Source: Mya arenaria
Taxonomy: Eukaryota; Mollusca; Bivalvia; Myida; Myidae
Reading direction: 5' to 3'
NCBI RefSeq assembly: GCF_026914265.1
Contig: NC_069124.1
Location: forward strand, 11,735,723-11,799,722
Length of the DNA stretch: 64,000 nt
This document shows positions 11,813 to 22,267 of this stretch, piece after piece. Within the stretch, counting starts at the first letter, position 1. Every line of letters begins with the position of its first letter. The notes beneath the pieces are model-generated. The model was not told the DNA's origin, made no database searches, and saw nothing but the letters and a program-made list of their open reading frames with translations. The translations under genes and the position numbers were made by a program.

Positions 11813-13697
11813 TCGAGTCCTGGGTAGAAGCCAGGAGGCCAGAAAGTATCCCTTCCTACAACCACTTGGATAAGAGGCTGACACCTATACCGCTAGATCA
11901 ATCACTCGAGTCCTGGGTAGAAGCCAGGAGGCCAGAAAGTATCCCTACCTACAACCTCTTGGATAAGAGGCTGACACCTATACCGCTAGATCAATCACTC
12001 GAGTCCTGGGTAGAAGCCAGGAGGCCAGAAAGTATCCCTACCTACAACCTCTTGGATAAGAGGCTGACACCTATACCACTAGATCAATCACTCGAGTCCT
12101 GGGTAGAAGCCAGGAGGCCAGAAAGTATCTCTACCTACAACCTCTTGGATAAGAGGCTGACACCTATACTGCTAGATCAATCACTCGAGTCCTGGGTAGA
12201 AGCCAGGAGGCCAGAAAGTATCCCTACCTACAACCTCTTGGATAAGAGGCTGACACCTATACCGCTAGATCAATCACTCGAGTCCTGGGTAGAAGCCAGG
12301 AGGCCAGAAAGTATCCCTACCTACAACCTCTTGGATACGAGGCTGACACCTATACTGCTAGATCAATCACTCGAGTCCTGGGTAGAAGCCAGGAGGCCAG
12401 AAAGTATCCCTACCTACAACCTCTTGGATACGAGGCTGACACCTATACTGCTAGATCAATCACTCGAGTCCTGGGTAGAAGCCAGGAGGCCAGAAAGTAT
12501 CCCTACCTACAACCTCTTGGATAAGAGGCTGACACCTATACCGCTAGATCAATCACTCGAGTCCTGGGTAGAAGCCAGGAGGCCAGAAAGTATCCCTACC
12601 TACAACCTCTTGGATAAGAGGCTGACACCTATACCACTACATGTAGATCAATCACTCGAGTCCTGGATAGAAGCCAGGAGGCCAGAAAGTATCCCTACCT
12701 ACAACCTCTTGGATAAGAGGCTGACACCTATACCACTAGATCAATCACTCGAGTCCTGGATAGATGCCAGGAGGCCAGAAAGTATCCCTACCTACAACCT
12801 CTTGGATAAGAGGCTGACACCTATACCGCTAGATCAATCACTCGAGTCCTGGGTAGAAGCCAGGAGGCCAGAAAGTATCCCTACCTACAACCTCTTGGAT
12901 AAGAGGCTGACACCTATACCGCTAGATCAATCACTCGAGTCCTGGGTAGAAGCCAGGAGGCCAGAAAGTATCCCTACCTACAACCTCTTGGATAAGAGGC
13001 TGACACCTATACTGCTAGATCAATCACTCGAGTCCTGGGTAGAAGCCAGGAGGCCAGAAAGTATCCCTACCTACAACCTCTTGGATAAGAGGCTGACACC
13101 TATACCGCTAGATCAATCACTCGAGTCCTGGGTAGAAGCCAGGAGGCCAGAAAGTATCCCTACCTACAACCTCTTGGATAAGAGGCTGACACCTATACCG
13201 CTAGATCAATCACTCGAGTCCTGGGTAGAAGCCAGGAGGCCAGAAAGTATCCCTACCTACAACCTTTTGGATAAGAGGCTGACACCTATACTGCTAGATC
13301 AATCACTCGAGTCCTGGGTAGAAGCTAGGAGGCCAGAAAGTATCCCTACCTACAACCTTTTGGATAAGAGGTTGACACCTATACCGCTAGATCAATCACT
13401 CGAGTCCTGGGTAGAAGCTAGGAGGCCAGAAAGTATCCCTACCTACAACCTTTTGGATAAGAGGCTGACACCTATACCGCTAGATCAATCACTCGAGCCC
13501 TGGGTAGAAACCAGGAGGCCAGAAAGTAACCCTACTCACATCCTTTTGGATAAGAGGCTGACACCTATACCGCTAGATCAATCACTCGAGTCCTGGGTAG
13601 AAACCGGGATGCCAGTAGTATCCCTACTTACAACCTCTTGGATAAGAGGCTGACACATATACCGCTAGATCAATCACTCGAGTCCTGGGTAGAAAAC
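11813..13697 (+). repeat. 93-bp minisatellite, about 20 units, open in one frame
   Basis: About 20 head-to-tail units of 93 bp, nearly identical in the middle and more diverged at both edges. Each carries ATCAATCACTCGAGTCCTGG with a CTCGAG hexamer. Because 93 is divisible by three and the unit has no stop in one frame, 595 codons stay open from 11866, with a 31-residue period (LDKRLTPIPLDQSLESW...). The frame begins at a TTG, has no ATG, follows an upstream in-frame TGA, and has no obvious splice acceptor. One unit carries a frame-preserving 6-bp insertion (CATGTA, near 12641). The frame shifts in the last two degenerate units. A minisatellite is the simplest reading, though a repeat-containing exon is not excluded. 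Confidence 0.9.
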
Positions 13698-13739
13698 ATC
13701 TTGGTTAAGAGGTGGAAACCTAGACCACAATCATTCTAA

Positions 13740-14530
13740 TGTTGGCTACTGTAGAGGAACACTATTGAAAGTCAGTGCAATTCCAAATTGTTACCAACAG
13801 ATATATTGACCCAATATGACCTAACTCTGAAAAAGTCCATTATTATTGATGAGGGTTTAAAGGTTATCTTTAAGGTCACATTTGACAATATGATGTCAAC
13901 CCTTGTCTGAACCATTTCTTGAGTGCCACATAGGGCAAAAACGTGTACTGACTCGATGGCGTTGAAATGCAACGTTGTTTATACATGTGTAAAGCTGACA
14001 CCTCGTGTAAGTAAGGCATTTTCATTCTGAAAAAAACGCTTTTTACCAAAATGCGCTTTATATTCAGAAAAAAATGCGCGTAAAATGCAGAAAAAGGTGT
14101 TTTCAACGCAGCTCAAAATGCACTATAAACACATCTAAAATGCGCTTTTAAAAAATGCATTGATGCGCTTTAAGTCCGAAATACAGTATTAGTGCAGAAT
14201 AAATGCACTTCAGTCACAAAAAGTGTACATTTTTAGTTTTCAATTCCTTCGGTTAGAAAAATACGCGTAGAAAACAGTGCCATTGCCGCTGCGTTTAATG
14301 CAGAATAATGCTCATTTAACACGCATTTTACACACTTTTTGAGAAGGGTTGTGTCTTTGGCCTATGGCGATATCTCCTTTTGTCTCCTAAAATCGTACAT
14401 GTGTGAAATAAAAAAAAAAACCTGACCGTCTTGCAACATTTTAATGGATTTAATTTTTTTTTTTATTGTTATGTGGACCTGTAGGACAGGACTATCACGT
14501 AGTTAATGCATGCTACACAAGGAAGTACCA
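13740..14530. other. Gene-free stretch with AAAATGCGC-rich patch
   Basis: No exon or RNA gene is supported. Between about 14020 and 14330 the words AAAATGCGC, AAAATGCA and TGCGCTTT recur irregularly on both strands, as in a heavily decayed short tandem repeat. The rest is unremarkable AT-rich DNA. Confidence 0.4.
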
Positions 14531-14534
14531 CGGT

Positions 14535-15163
14535 GGAGAACCCACGTGACTGGTAACATAATGTGTCGTACCAACACCTCTACGAAGTCGAGCCAAGCAC
14601 GGAGAAGTCGCCGAATATATAGTTTCATCAGTTTCCCTAGACTCCGTCGGTCTGAATGTAATTTAAAACGAGTTCATTCTTTCATTGCGACTCCATTTCA
14701 ATGCGTGTGCTCCAAACAGGGACCAGCGTCCAATAATGAGTTTTACAGAATAGGTATATATTTATAATAAGGCATTTTAGCACCCGTCAGTTAAACAATG
14801 ATATTCACTGAAGGCTTGAAAACGTTCGTGTACATGTACTTGATCAAATCTAAAATGTCCGTGTACTTTACCTATTTTGTTTTTGCTCATTTGTCCCTTC
14901 GATAAAAAACTATTGGAAATAAAACCATACCTTCTGAAACATACAAAATGAATAACACTTTCTGAACATATGATTATCGTATGTTATATTTACGCATAAC
15001 CCCAATTTTAGTAATATATTTGTCAGGAGCCGTGTACTTTGCCGAAAATTTCAACTTTTTCAGCGTTTTTAAGCGTAGTTTATCGTCTTTATGTGACAAA
15101 AATAGAGACCTTTTATTTTAATTTTTTGTCGTTAAGTTGATTAATGAGTCACGTGGGTTCTCC
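14535..15163. repeat. Inverted repeat pair bounding about 630 bp
   Basis: GGAGAACCCACGTGAC at 14535-14550 is the exact reverse complement of GTCACGTGGGTTCTCC at 15148-15163. The arms could be terminal repeats of a small DNA element or a pair of decayed repeats. No target duplication was recognised and the interior has no coding content that could be supported. An 85-aa open frame (14510-14767) crosses the left arm but resembles nothing recognised. Confidence 0.5.
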
Positions 15164-15619
15164 GCGTAAAATATGATGGACGGCAGCCTTGAATTGCCCC
15201 ACTCCTTAACATACGGGTAACACGAGATAGACCAATCAGAGATCAATCAATTTGTGTAAAATGATGTATAATCCTGACTGTGTACATCAGGGGCGGATTC
15301 AGGGCTTGGCGTTAGAGGGAGCAGAACGTGGGTCCCCTCCACCAAGTAGAAAATAATACATACCCGAAACTTGTTGTTGGCGGTACCACACAAAACACAT
15401 TGGTCAATTTCAGTATAATATGGTGCATTCAAGAGGGGGAGGTTCATGCTAGTGTACATTTATCTCCTAAATCGAGTTACGAAATTCGATCTTCTATTGT
15501 CTGCATGCGTTTGAAGTATTCAATAGCTTGATAAAACTGGAAGTAGAATCGCTATCAAATTTCTCAAATCAAAGTCTAGATGATGACCCTGGCATTTTCA
15601 AAAGAAATATCTGCATGCA

Positions 15620-15870
15620 TTCTGTACTTGGTGTAGGCTGGGTCTAAGTTAAGTGTTTCGCTTCACATCTCATGCTTTATGATTGGAGGAATATACATCT
15701 GTTTACAATTAAGAAGATCACTAAAGGTGTATTTGTTGGACTAAAAGGTTCATAAACTGTATATTTGAGATAAGAAAACATACACTTATTAAGGTACGTA
15801 AATAACAATTTTATATTTTCTTGTATTAAATATGCACTACTAAAGCTTAATATTATTATTACAGTAAATT
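15620..15870 (+). repeat. Local repeat, copy 1 of 3
   Basis: This stretch (GGTCTAAGTTAAGTG, then ATACATCTGTTTACAATTAAG, then TTCATAAACTGTATATTTG, then ATTTTCTTGTATTAAAT) matches 17680-17930 in the same order, and its second half matches 18113-18290. It flanks the first 29-bp minisatellite, so that array appears to sit inside an older local duplication. No coding content. Confidence 0.6.
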
Positions 15871-16039
15871 TGCGGATGATAAAATATTTCACTTATTCGG
15901 ATGTGCCAGTCAAAACTGATTAACGGAATTTATATGCCTTCATGGTTGAATACGCGTCGTATCTAGTTTTTATCTACACTTTTGAAGTCTTCCACGTGAC
16001 ATTCATTCAGCAAACTATATTGTGCATGCATGTGTGTGC

Positions 16040-16115
16040 GAATGTCCCACGCAATTTTGTCCGGAGCATATCGCCTTTGAGATATTGACTTCAAACTTTA
16101 TACAGATGGAGTAAT
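16040..16115 (+). repeat. Fragment of a pearl-like core unit
   Basis: TTGTCCGGAGCATATCG followed by ACTTCAAACTTTATACAGATGG resembles one core unit of element A (TTGTCCGGAGCATAACTT... AAACTTCATACAATGG). No hairpin ends are nearby, so it is called a fragment. Confidence 0.4.
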
Positions 16116-16344
16116 TGGGGACAATTCTTATTATAAGTTAAGTTTTGTTTATATAAATAGCAATGATTAAAGGTCAGTCATTTGAACATTTTACATGGCA
16201 TAGTCAGTCAAAATGAGTGTTATGCAACCAAGTTCAAGTTCATTTTAGACACTCCAAGGCCTTCTGATTCTGAATATTCATGATCATCGTATGTCTTTGT
16301 AAGCCATCTGGATTGAGCTCTTGTCATCATCACAAATTAGTCAT

Positions 16345-17048
16345 AGACCGTTTTTTCAATGCGACCGGAGTTATGGCCCGTTTATCATTGCGACCGGCAT
16401 TACGTCCCTTTTACCAATGCGACCGTATTATGGCCCGTTCATCATTGCGACCGGAATTATGACCCTTTTACCAATGCGACCGTAGTTATGGCCCGTTCAT
16501 CATTGCGACCGGAATTATGACCCTTTTACCAATGCGACCGTATTATGGCCCGTTCATCATTGCGACCGGAATTATGACCCTTTTACCAATGCGACCGTAG
16601 TTATGGCCCGTTCATCATTGCGACCGGAATTATGACCCTTTTATCAATGCGACCGTAGTTCTGGCCCGTTCATCATTGCGACCGGAATTATGACCCTTTT
16701 ACCAACGCGACCGTAGTTATGGCCCGTTCATCATTGCGACCGGAATTATGACCCTTTTACCAATGCGACCGTAGTTATGGCCCGTTCATCATTGCGACCG
16801 GAATTATGACCCTTTTACCAATGCGACCGGAATTAGGACTTTTTCACCAATGCGACCGGAGTTATGGCCCGTTTATCATTGCCACCGGAATTATGACCCT
16901 TTTACCAATGCGACCCGAATTATGACCCGTTTATCATTGCCATCGGAATTATGACCCTTTTACCAATGCGACCGGAATTATGACCCTTTTACCAATGCGA
17001 CCGGAATTAGAACCTTTTTCACCAATGCGACCGGAGTTATGGTATTTT
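16345..17048 (+). repeat. 29-bp minisatellite array A (58-bp dimers)
   Basis: About 24 units of 29 bp of the type ACCAATGCGACCGGAATTAT + GACCCTTTT, arranged mostly as alternating 58-bp dimers (TCATTGCGACCGGAATTATG then CCAATGCGACCGTAGTTATG). The monomer length and the shared (T/G)TA(T/A)TGRCCCTTTT block link it to arrays at 19258-21370 and 63345-64000. No open frame is maintained. Confidence 0.9.
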
Positions 17049-17220
17049 TGTCTGTGCCACCTATCCCATGATATACAGCATCTACGTTGATTCTAGAATC
17101 CTGATAGTTAGTGTTAATATGTGAAAGCTCAACGATAGAAATGTAACTGTTATCTCTTTTACTACGACCGAAGGCCACTTTGAGGAGCTTGACGTTGCAA
17201 GGCTGTTGTTTGTATTAATT

Positions 17221-17261
17221 TATTTATTATTATTATTATTAGTAGTAGTAGTAGTAGTAGT

Positions 17262-17296
<35 letters not shown>

Positions 17297-17363
17297 CAGT
17301 AGTAGGTACATGTAGTAGTAGGTAGTAGTAGTGGTAGTAGTGGTAGTGGTAGTGGTAGTGGTT

Positions 17364-17417
<54 letters not shown>
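17221..17417 (+). repeat. Compound trinucleotide microsatellite
   Basis: A run of TTA, then TAG, CAG, TAG and GTAGTG triplets. The antisense open frames across it (poly-Thr, poly-Leu) are products of the trinucleotide period and are not called as genes. Confidence 0.97.
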
Positions 17418-17679
17418 TTTGCAAGGTCATCGACACTGACGAGACGGCATGAGCGATAAATTTGCATACAGACTTCCTAATAAACAATAATTAACCTATA
17501 CTTATGACAATTTGTATAAATGAAACACAAAACTGTACTCTATGACCCCCACTCGTCTGAAACATTCATATTGCCTGATTTAACTGAAATATGAAAAAAA
17601 CCCACCACATTTTCATTTTCTTCTCATGCAATACTACTTATTCTTTCGAAAGAGGTACCTGTTTGCTTTATGTACGCTG

Positions 17680-18315
17680 TTTAGGCTTGGTCTAAGCAAC
17701 TGTAATTGGTGATTCGCTTCATATCTCAAGCTATGATTGATGCATTGTGCGACGAGGCACATACATCTGTTTACAATAAATAAGACCACTGGACAACGTG
17801 TACATAAACTATATACTTGCGATTTGTTTGTGTTAAGCAGCAATTTATCAAGGTATGTTTTCACCATTTTTACATTTTCTTGTTTTAAATAACTGGTACA
17901 AAGTTAATAATTCATCATATATTCTGTGTCACGGTGAACTTGTGGATATATAAGATCGTACATGAATTGCCATTTATACAACACTTTATAAAACGAGTTG
18001 AATGGGAACGCCAATTGCGAGCATAATACCTTTTTATAACGAGTTTCATATTTTTTATATAATTATCAAATGGTAATGAACTACATGAATAAGATCCTTT
18101 TTATCACTAACCACTGGACAACGTGGTTCATAAACTATATACTTGCGATTTGCTTGTTTTAAGCAGCAATTCATTACGGTATGTATTCACCATTTTTACA
18201 TTTTCTTGTTTTAAACCAATACCCATGAAGCTAATAATTCATCATGATATAAAACCAGATTTTGAATGCCAATGGCGAGCATAATCCCTTCTATAACGAG
18301 TTTCATATTATTATT
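17680..18315 (+). repeat. Local repeat, copies 2 and 3
   Basis: CCACTGGACAACGTG followed by CATAAACTATATACTTGCG, then TTAAGCAGCAATT, then ATTTTTACATTTTCTTGTTT occurs at 17790-17930 and again at 18113-18250, about 330 bp apart. GAGCATAAT near GTTTCATATT also recurs (18020 and 18278). The first of these also matches 15620-15870, giving three related copies around the 29-bp array A. Confidence 0.7.
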
Positions 18316-18349
18316 TTTTTATATCAAATGGCAAAGAACTACATGATTA

Positions 18350-18664
18350 ATGCACCAGTCAATTGTAACCACGGTCCCCCAGGTCCGGGGGTATACCGGG
18401 GATAGCCGGGGAAATGGGCCGTGTTTTTGCCTTCCAGGTGGCCCCGCAGTGCCGGGTGAATGCGGTGATTTTGTCTTCGCGCCCAAAATAGCGGGGGATG
18501 GGCCTTACCTATGGTCTCTGGGGAGCGAGGGCATTTGGCGGAGATTTTACCAAGTTCGTCCCGCAGGTCGGGGATTTTACCCGGGCTTGGCTGGACGGAA
18601 AGTCAAAGTTCCCGCTATTCCCCGGACCTGGGGTGAGAGGCGTGGTTACAATTGACTGGTGCAT
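18350..18664 (+). mobile_element. GC-rich TIR element, copy 1
   Basis: The ends are inverted repeats: TGCACCAGTCAATTGTAACC at the left and GGTTACAATTGACTGGTGCA at the right. The interior is strikingly GC-rich, with many GGGG/CCCC blocks. It recurs inverted at 26227-26536, at 36591-36876 (one end lost) and at 38079-38393. The right end alone is at 62725-62764. It is about 315 bp with no transposase, so a MITE-like element is the best call. The overlapping ORFs (101 and 71 aa) reflect GC-rich DNA lacking stops. Confidence 0.8.
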
Positions 18665-19930
18665 AAGATTCTCGTCCCCATTTTTTGTTCATTTTTTTTG
18701 CAACGCTAAATAAGGAGGACGAAATGACGTCAACGACAAGTTATATTCATTTCTTTCTGCAATGCTAGATTGGTGGGCGAAATGACGGCACATAATTTAA
18801 GGTGGAAGATTTGATTTTTCTAGATAGAAATTTAATATGATCTCCCGGATCAAAATGCATTATAATTACCCCCTTTGTATCGCTTGCAGATTTGAACGTG
18901 GTTAATGAAAGAAAATGTGGAATGGCTGTTTTGCATTTGAATCAAGGAACACGGTCCTAAATAAAACTTATCGCAGCGGAAATTAATATGTTTTCACAGT
19001 CGAGAACGTACAGAAAGTTTTATAAAAACTTTCGAAGTCTTCCATTTTGTTTAGTTTATACAAACACCCATATAAATAAGAACATTTTATATGAAATTGT
19101 GTTTTAGAATTAGGGGTATATGAAGCCTGAAAAAGCAGTTTAAGATTATATTGAGGCCTACAATGTTATTTGTTATTCTATGGCTTGATTATGGGCAGCA
19201 TTTCGAGTATATCCTTGTCACCACTAGTTTTGATTAAAGTGAAACAAATAAAGTTAAAGCCCTTTAATCAATGCGACCGGAGTAATGACCCTTTTAGTAG
19301 TGCAACTAGAGTAATGACCCTTTTAGTAGTGCAACTGGAGTAATGGCCCTTTTAGTAGTGCAAGTGGAGTAATGACCCTTTTAGTAGTGCAACTAGAGTA
19401 ATGGCCCTTTTAGTAGTGCAACTGGAGTAATGACCCTTTTAGTAGTGCAACTAGAGTAATGACCCTTTTAGTAGTGCAAGTGGAGTAATTGCCCTTTTAG
19501 TAGTGCAACTAGAGTAATGACCCTTTTAGTAGTGCTACTAGAGTAATGGCCCTTTTAGTAGTGCAGCCGAAGTTATGCCCCTTTAAGTAGTGCAACTGGA
19601 GTAATGGCCCTTTTAGTAGTGCAACTAGAGTAATGGCCCTTTTAGTAGTGCAACTAGAGTAATGGCCCTTTTAGTAGTGCAACTAGAGTAATGACCCTTT
19701 TAGTAGTGCAACTAGAGTAATGACCCTTTTAGTAGTGCAACTGGAGTAATGGCCCTTTTAGTAGTGCAACTAGAGTAATGGCCCTTTTAGTAGTGCAACT
19801 AGAGTAATGACCCTTTTAGTAGTGCAAGTGGAGTAATAACCCTTTTAGTAGTTCAACTAGAGTAATGGCCGTTTTAGTAGTGCAGCCGGAGTAATGACCC
19901 TTTTAGTAGTGCAACTAGAGTAATGACCCT
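18640..19930 (+). repeat. Second duplicated block, left copy
   Basis: From the right end of the GC-rich TIR element through ATAAGATTCTCGTCCCCATT, GGTGGGCGAAATGACGGCAC and ATGATCTCCCGGATCAAAA into the 29-bp array, this sequence recurs at 62725-64000 with point changes and small deletions. With the first duplicated block it suggests a longer duplication whose right copy lost the DNA between about 7.12 and 18.64 kb. Confidence 0.9.
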
Positions 19931-21370
19931 TTTAGTAGTGCAACTGGAGTAATGACCCTTTTAGTAGTGCAACTAGAGTAATGGCCCTTTAAGTAGTGCA
20001 GCCGGAGTAATGACCCTTTTAGTAGTGCAGCCGGAGTAATGACCCTTTTAGTAGTGCAACTAGAGTAATGGCCCTTTTAGTAGTGCAGCCGGAGTAATGA
20101 CCCTTTTAGTAGTGCAACTGGAGTAATGACCCTTTTAGTAGTGCAACTAGAGTAATGACCCTTTTAGTAGTGCAACTGGAGTAATGACCCTTTTAGTAGT
20201 GCAACTAGAGTAATGGCCCTTTTAGTAGTGCAACTAGAGTAATGGCCCTTTTAGTAGTGCAAGTGGAGTAATGGCCCTTTTAGTAGTGCAGCCGGTGTTA
20301 TGCCCCTTTAAGTAGTGCAACTAGAGTAATGACCCTTTTAGTAGTGCAACTAGAGAAATGACCCTTTTAGTAGTGCAACTGGAGTAATGGCCCTTTTAGT
20401 AGTGCAACTGGAGTAATGACCCTTTTAGTAGTGCAACTAGAGTAATGGCCCTTTTAGTAGTGCAACTAGAGTAATGACCCTTTTAGTAGTGCAACTAGAG
20501 TAATGACCCTTTTAGTAGTGCAACTAGAGTAATGACCCTTTTAGTAGTGCAACTAGAGTAATGACCCTTTTAGTAGTGCAACTGGAGTTATGGCCCTTTT
20601 AGTAGTGCAAGTGGAGTAATGACCCTTTTAGTAGTGCAACTAGAGTAATGACCCTTTTAGTAGTGCAACTGGAGTAATGACCCTTTTAGTAGTGCAACTA
20701 GAGTAATGACCATTTTAGTAGTGCAGCCGAAGTTATGCCCCTTTAAGTAGTGCAACTGGAGTAATGGCCCTTTTAGTAGTGCAACTAGAGTAATGGCCCT
20801 TTTAGAAGTGCAACTAGAGTAATGGCCCTTTTAGTAGTGCAACTGGAATAATGACCCTTTTAGTAGTGCAACTAGAGTAATGACCCTTTTCGTAGTGCAA
20901 CTAGAGTAATGACCTGTTTAGTAGTGCAAGTGGAGTAATGGCCCTTTTAGTAGTGCAACTGGAGTAATGACCCTTTTAGTAGTGCAACTAGAGTAATGCC
21001 CCTTTAAGTAATGCAACTAGAGTAATGACCCTTTTAGTAGTGCAACTAGAGTAATGACCATTTTAGTAGTGCAACTGGAGTAATGGCCCTTTTAGTAGTG
21101 CAACTGGAGTAATGACCCTTTTAGTAGTGCAACTAGAGTAATGGCCCTTTTAGTAGTGCAACTGGAGTAATGACCCGTTTAGTAGTGCAACTGGAGTAAT
21201 GACCCTTTTAGTAGTGCAACTTGAGTTATGCCCCTTTAAGTAGTGCAACTGGAGTAATAACCCTTTTAGTAGTGCAACTGGAGTTATGCCCCTTTAAGTC
21301 GTGCGACCGCAGTTATGCCCCTTTAAGTAGTGCGATCGTAGTTATATTCCTTTATCATTGCAATCGGTAT
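19258..21370 (+). repeat. 29-bp minisatellite array B
   Basis: About 73 units of the 29-bp type AGTAGTGCAACTAGAGTAAT + GACCCTTTT. Recurrent variants are CTAGAG/CTGGAG/GTGGAG, GGCCC/GACCC and a GCAGCCGRAGTTATGCCCCTTTAA unit. The edges (19258-19290 and 21290-21370) carry GCGACCGG-like units as in array A, so arrays A and B share an origin. No protein-coding frame persists. Confidence 0.95.
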
Positions 21371-22267
21371 AATGGCCTTTCTATCATATATAAAATGTAC
21401 GTTAATACTAAAATCTTGAACGTCTATATTAAGGTATCTTATGAACAAATAAGCATGCTCTTGGCTTCAAAGGTAAAATTTGATTGATGCATGCTAACAC
21501 CGTACAATTAGTATGCATTCTAAAGAGTTGAGGAGTAACCATTACAATTTGTTCTGTATAGTTTATAGTTTTGTTCTTGAGTTCAAATGAAGAAAGACGT
21601 GAAATTACCATTTGCAATTTCTCAATTCCAAAAAAAAAGGATATTTTTAAATATATTTGTCGGATAATGTTTAACAAATACTTTTTCTTCTCATGAGCTC
21701 ATTCCACATGATACTAAAATAATATGTGGTCAAAAAGCATCCCAAAATCACATTATTGTACACCGGATATCTTGATATATTAAAGGGAACAAGTGGCGAT
21801 TAACAAGAATGTTTGTATTAGTGTTTGAAAATCGGACTCATTTAGCTATCGATAATCGAATCGATTCGGACCAAGTTATTCGATTTACTATCGGACAATA
21901 ATCGAAAGTTCATAATCTCATCTGGGAGTACATTCCAAATACATTGTATCCTCATGATAATGGAATCAGTAAGTGTAATACTATAATGTCATACTTTTCG
22001 AAAGAGTGAGTAAATTTCCATAAACTTGTACTTCTTTAATAGCTTAAAGAAATAATATAATGTTCATCAAAACATAAATTGAACATCAGTTGCAAAATGA
22101 TGCACACCGCACCGAGTACATGTAAGTAACTGCGTAATTAACGTATATAACATTAGCGAAATCGATTTTGGACAACGTCGCCGACATAACATTGTCTGCA
22201 ACGATTTATTAATTGTACCCGATAATCGCTTCATCACTAGTATGTTTCATCCCGTATAGGTTCCGTG
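21371..22267. other. Upstream region of the alkaline phosphatase gene
   Basis: AT-rich DNA lies between the 29-bp array and the alkaline phosphatase start codon. The promoter and 5' UTR should be in this stretch, but no convincing TATA box or initiator can be assigned by eye. Short open frames (21221-21487 and antisense 21429-21677) have no recognisable content. Confidence 0.4.

Noticed and set aside
11866..13653. 595-aa repetitive open frame as a protein gene
   Set aside because: It starts at TTG, has no ATG, follows an upstream in-frame stop without a clear acceptor, and is made entirely of a 93-bp minisatellite. Kept as a repeat and discussed as a finding.
17162..17487. Antisense poly-Thr and poly-Leu proteins
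   Set aside because: Products of the trinucleotide microsatellite in two frames.
18350..18713. GC-rich frames of 71-101 aa as small genes
   Set aside because: They lie inside a TIR element found in five places. Frames are open in several phases because of GC-richness.
16345..21370. CRISPR-like arrays (29-bp direct repeats)
   Set aside because: The repeats are contiguous with no unique spacers, no cas genes are nearby, and the DNA is eukaryotic.
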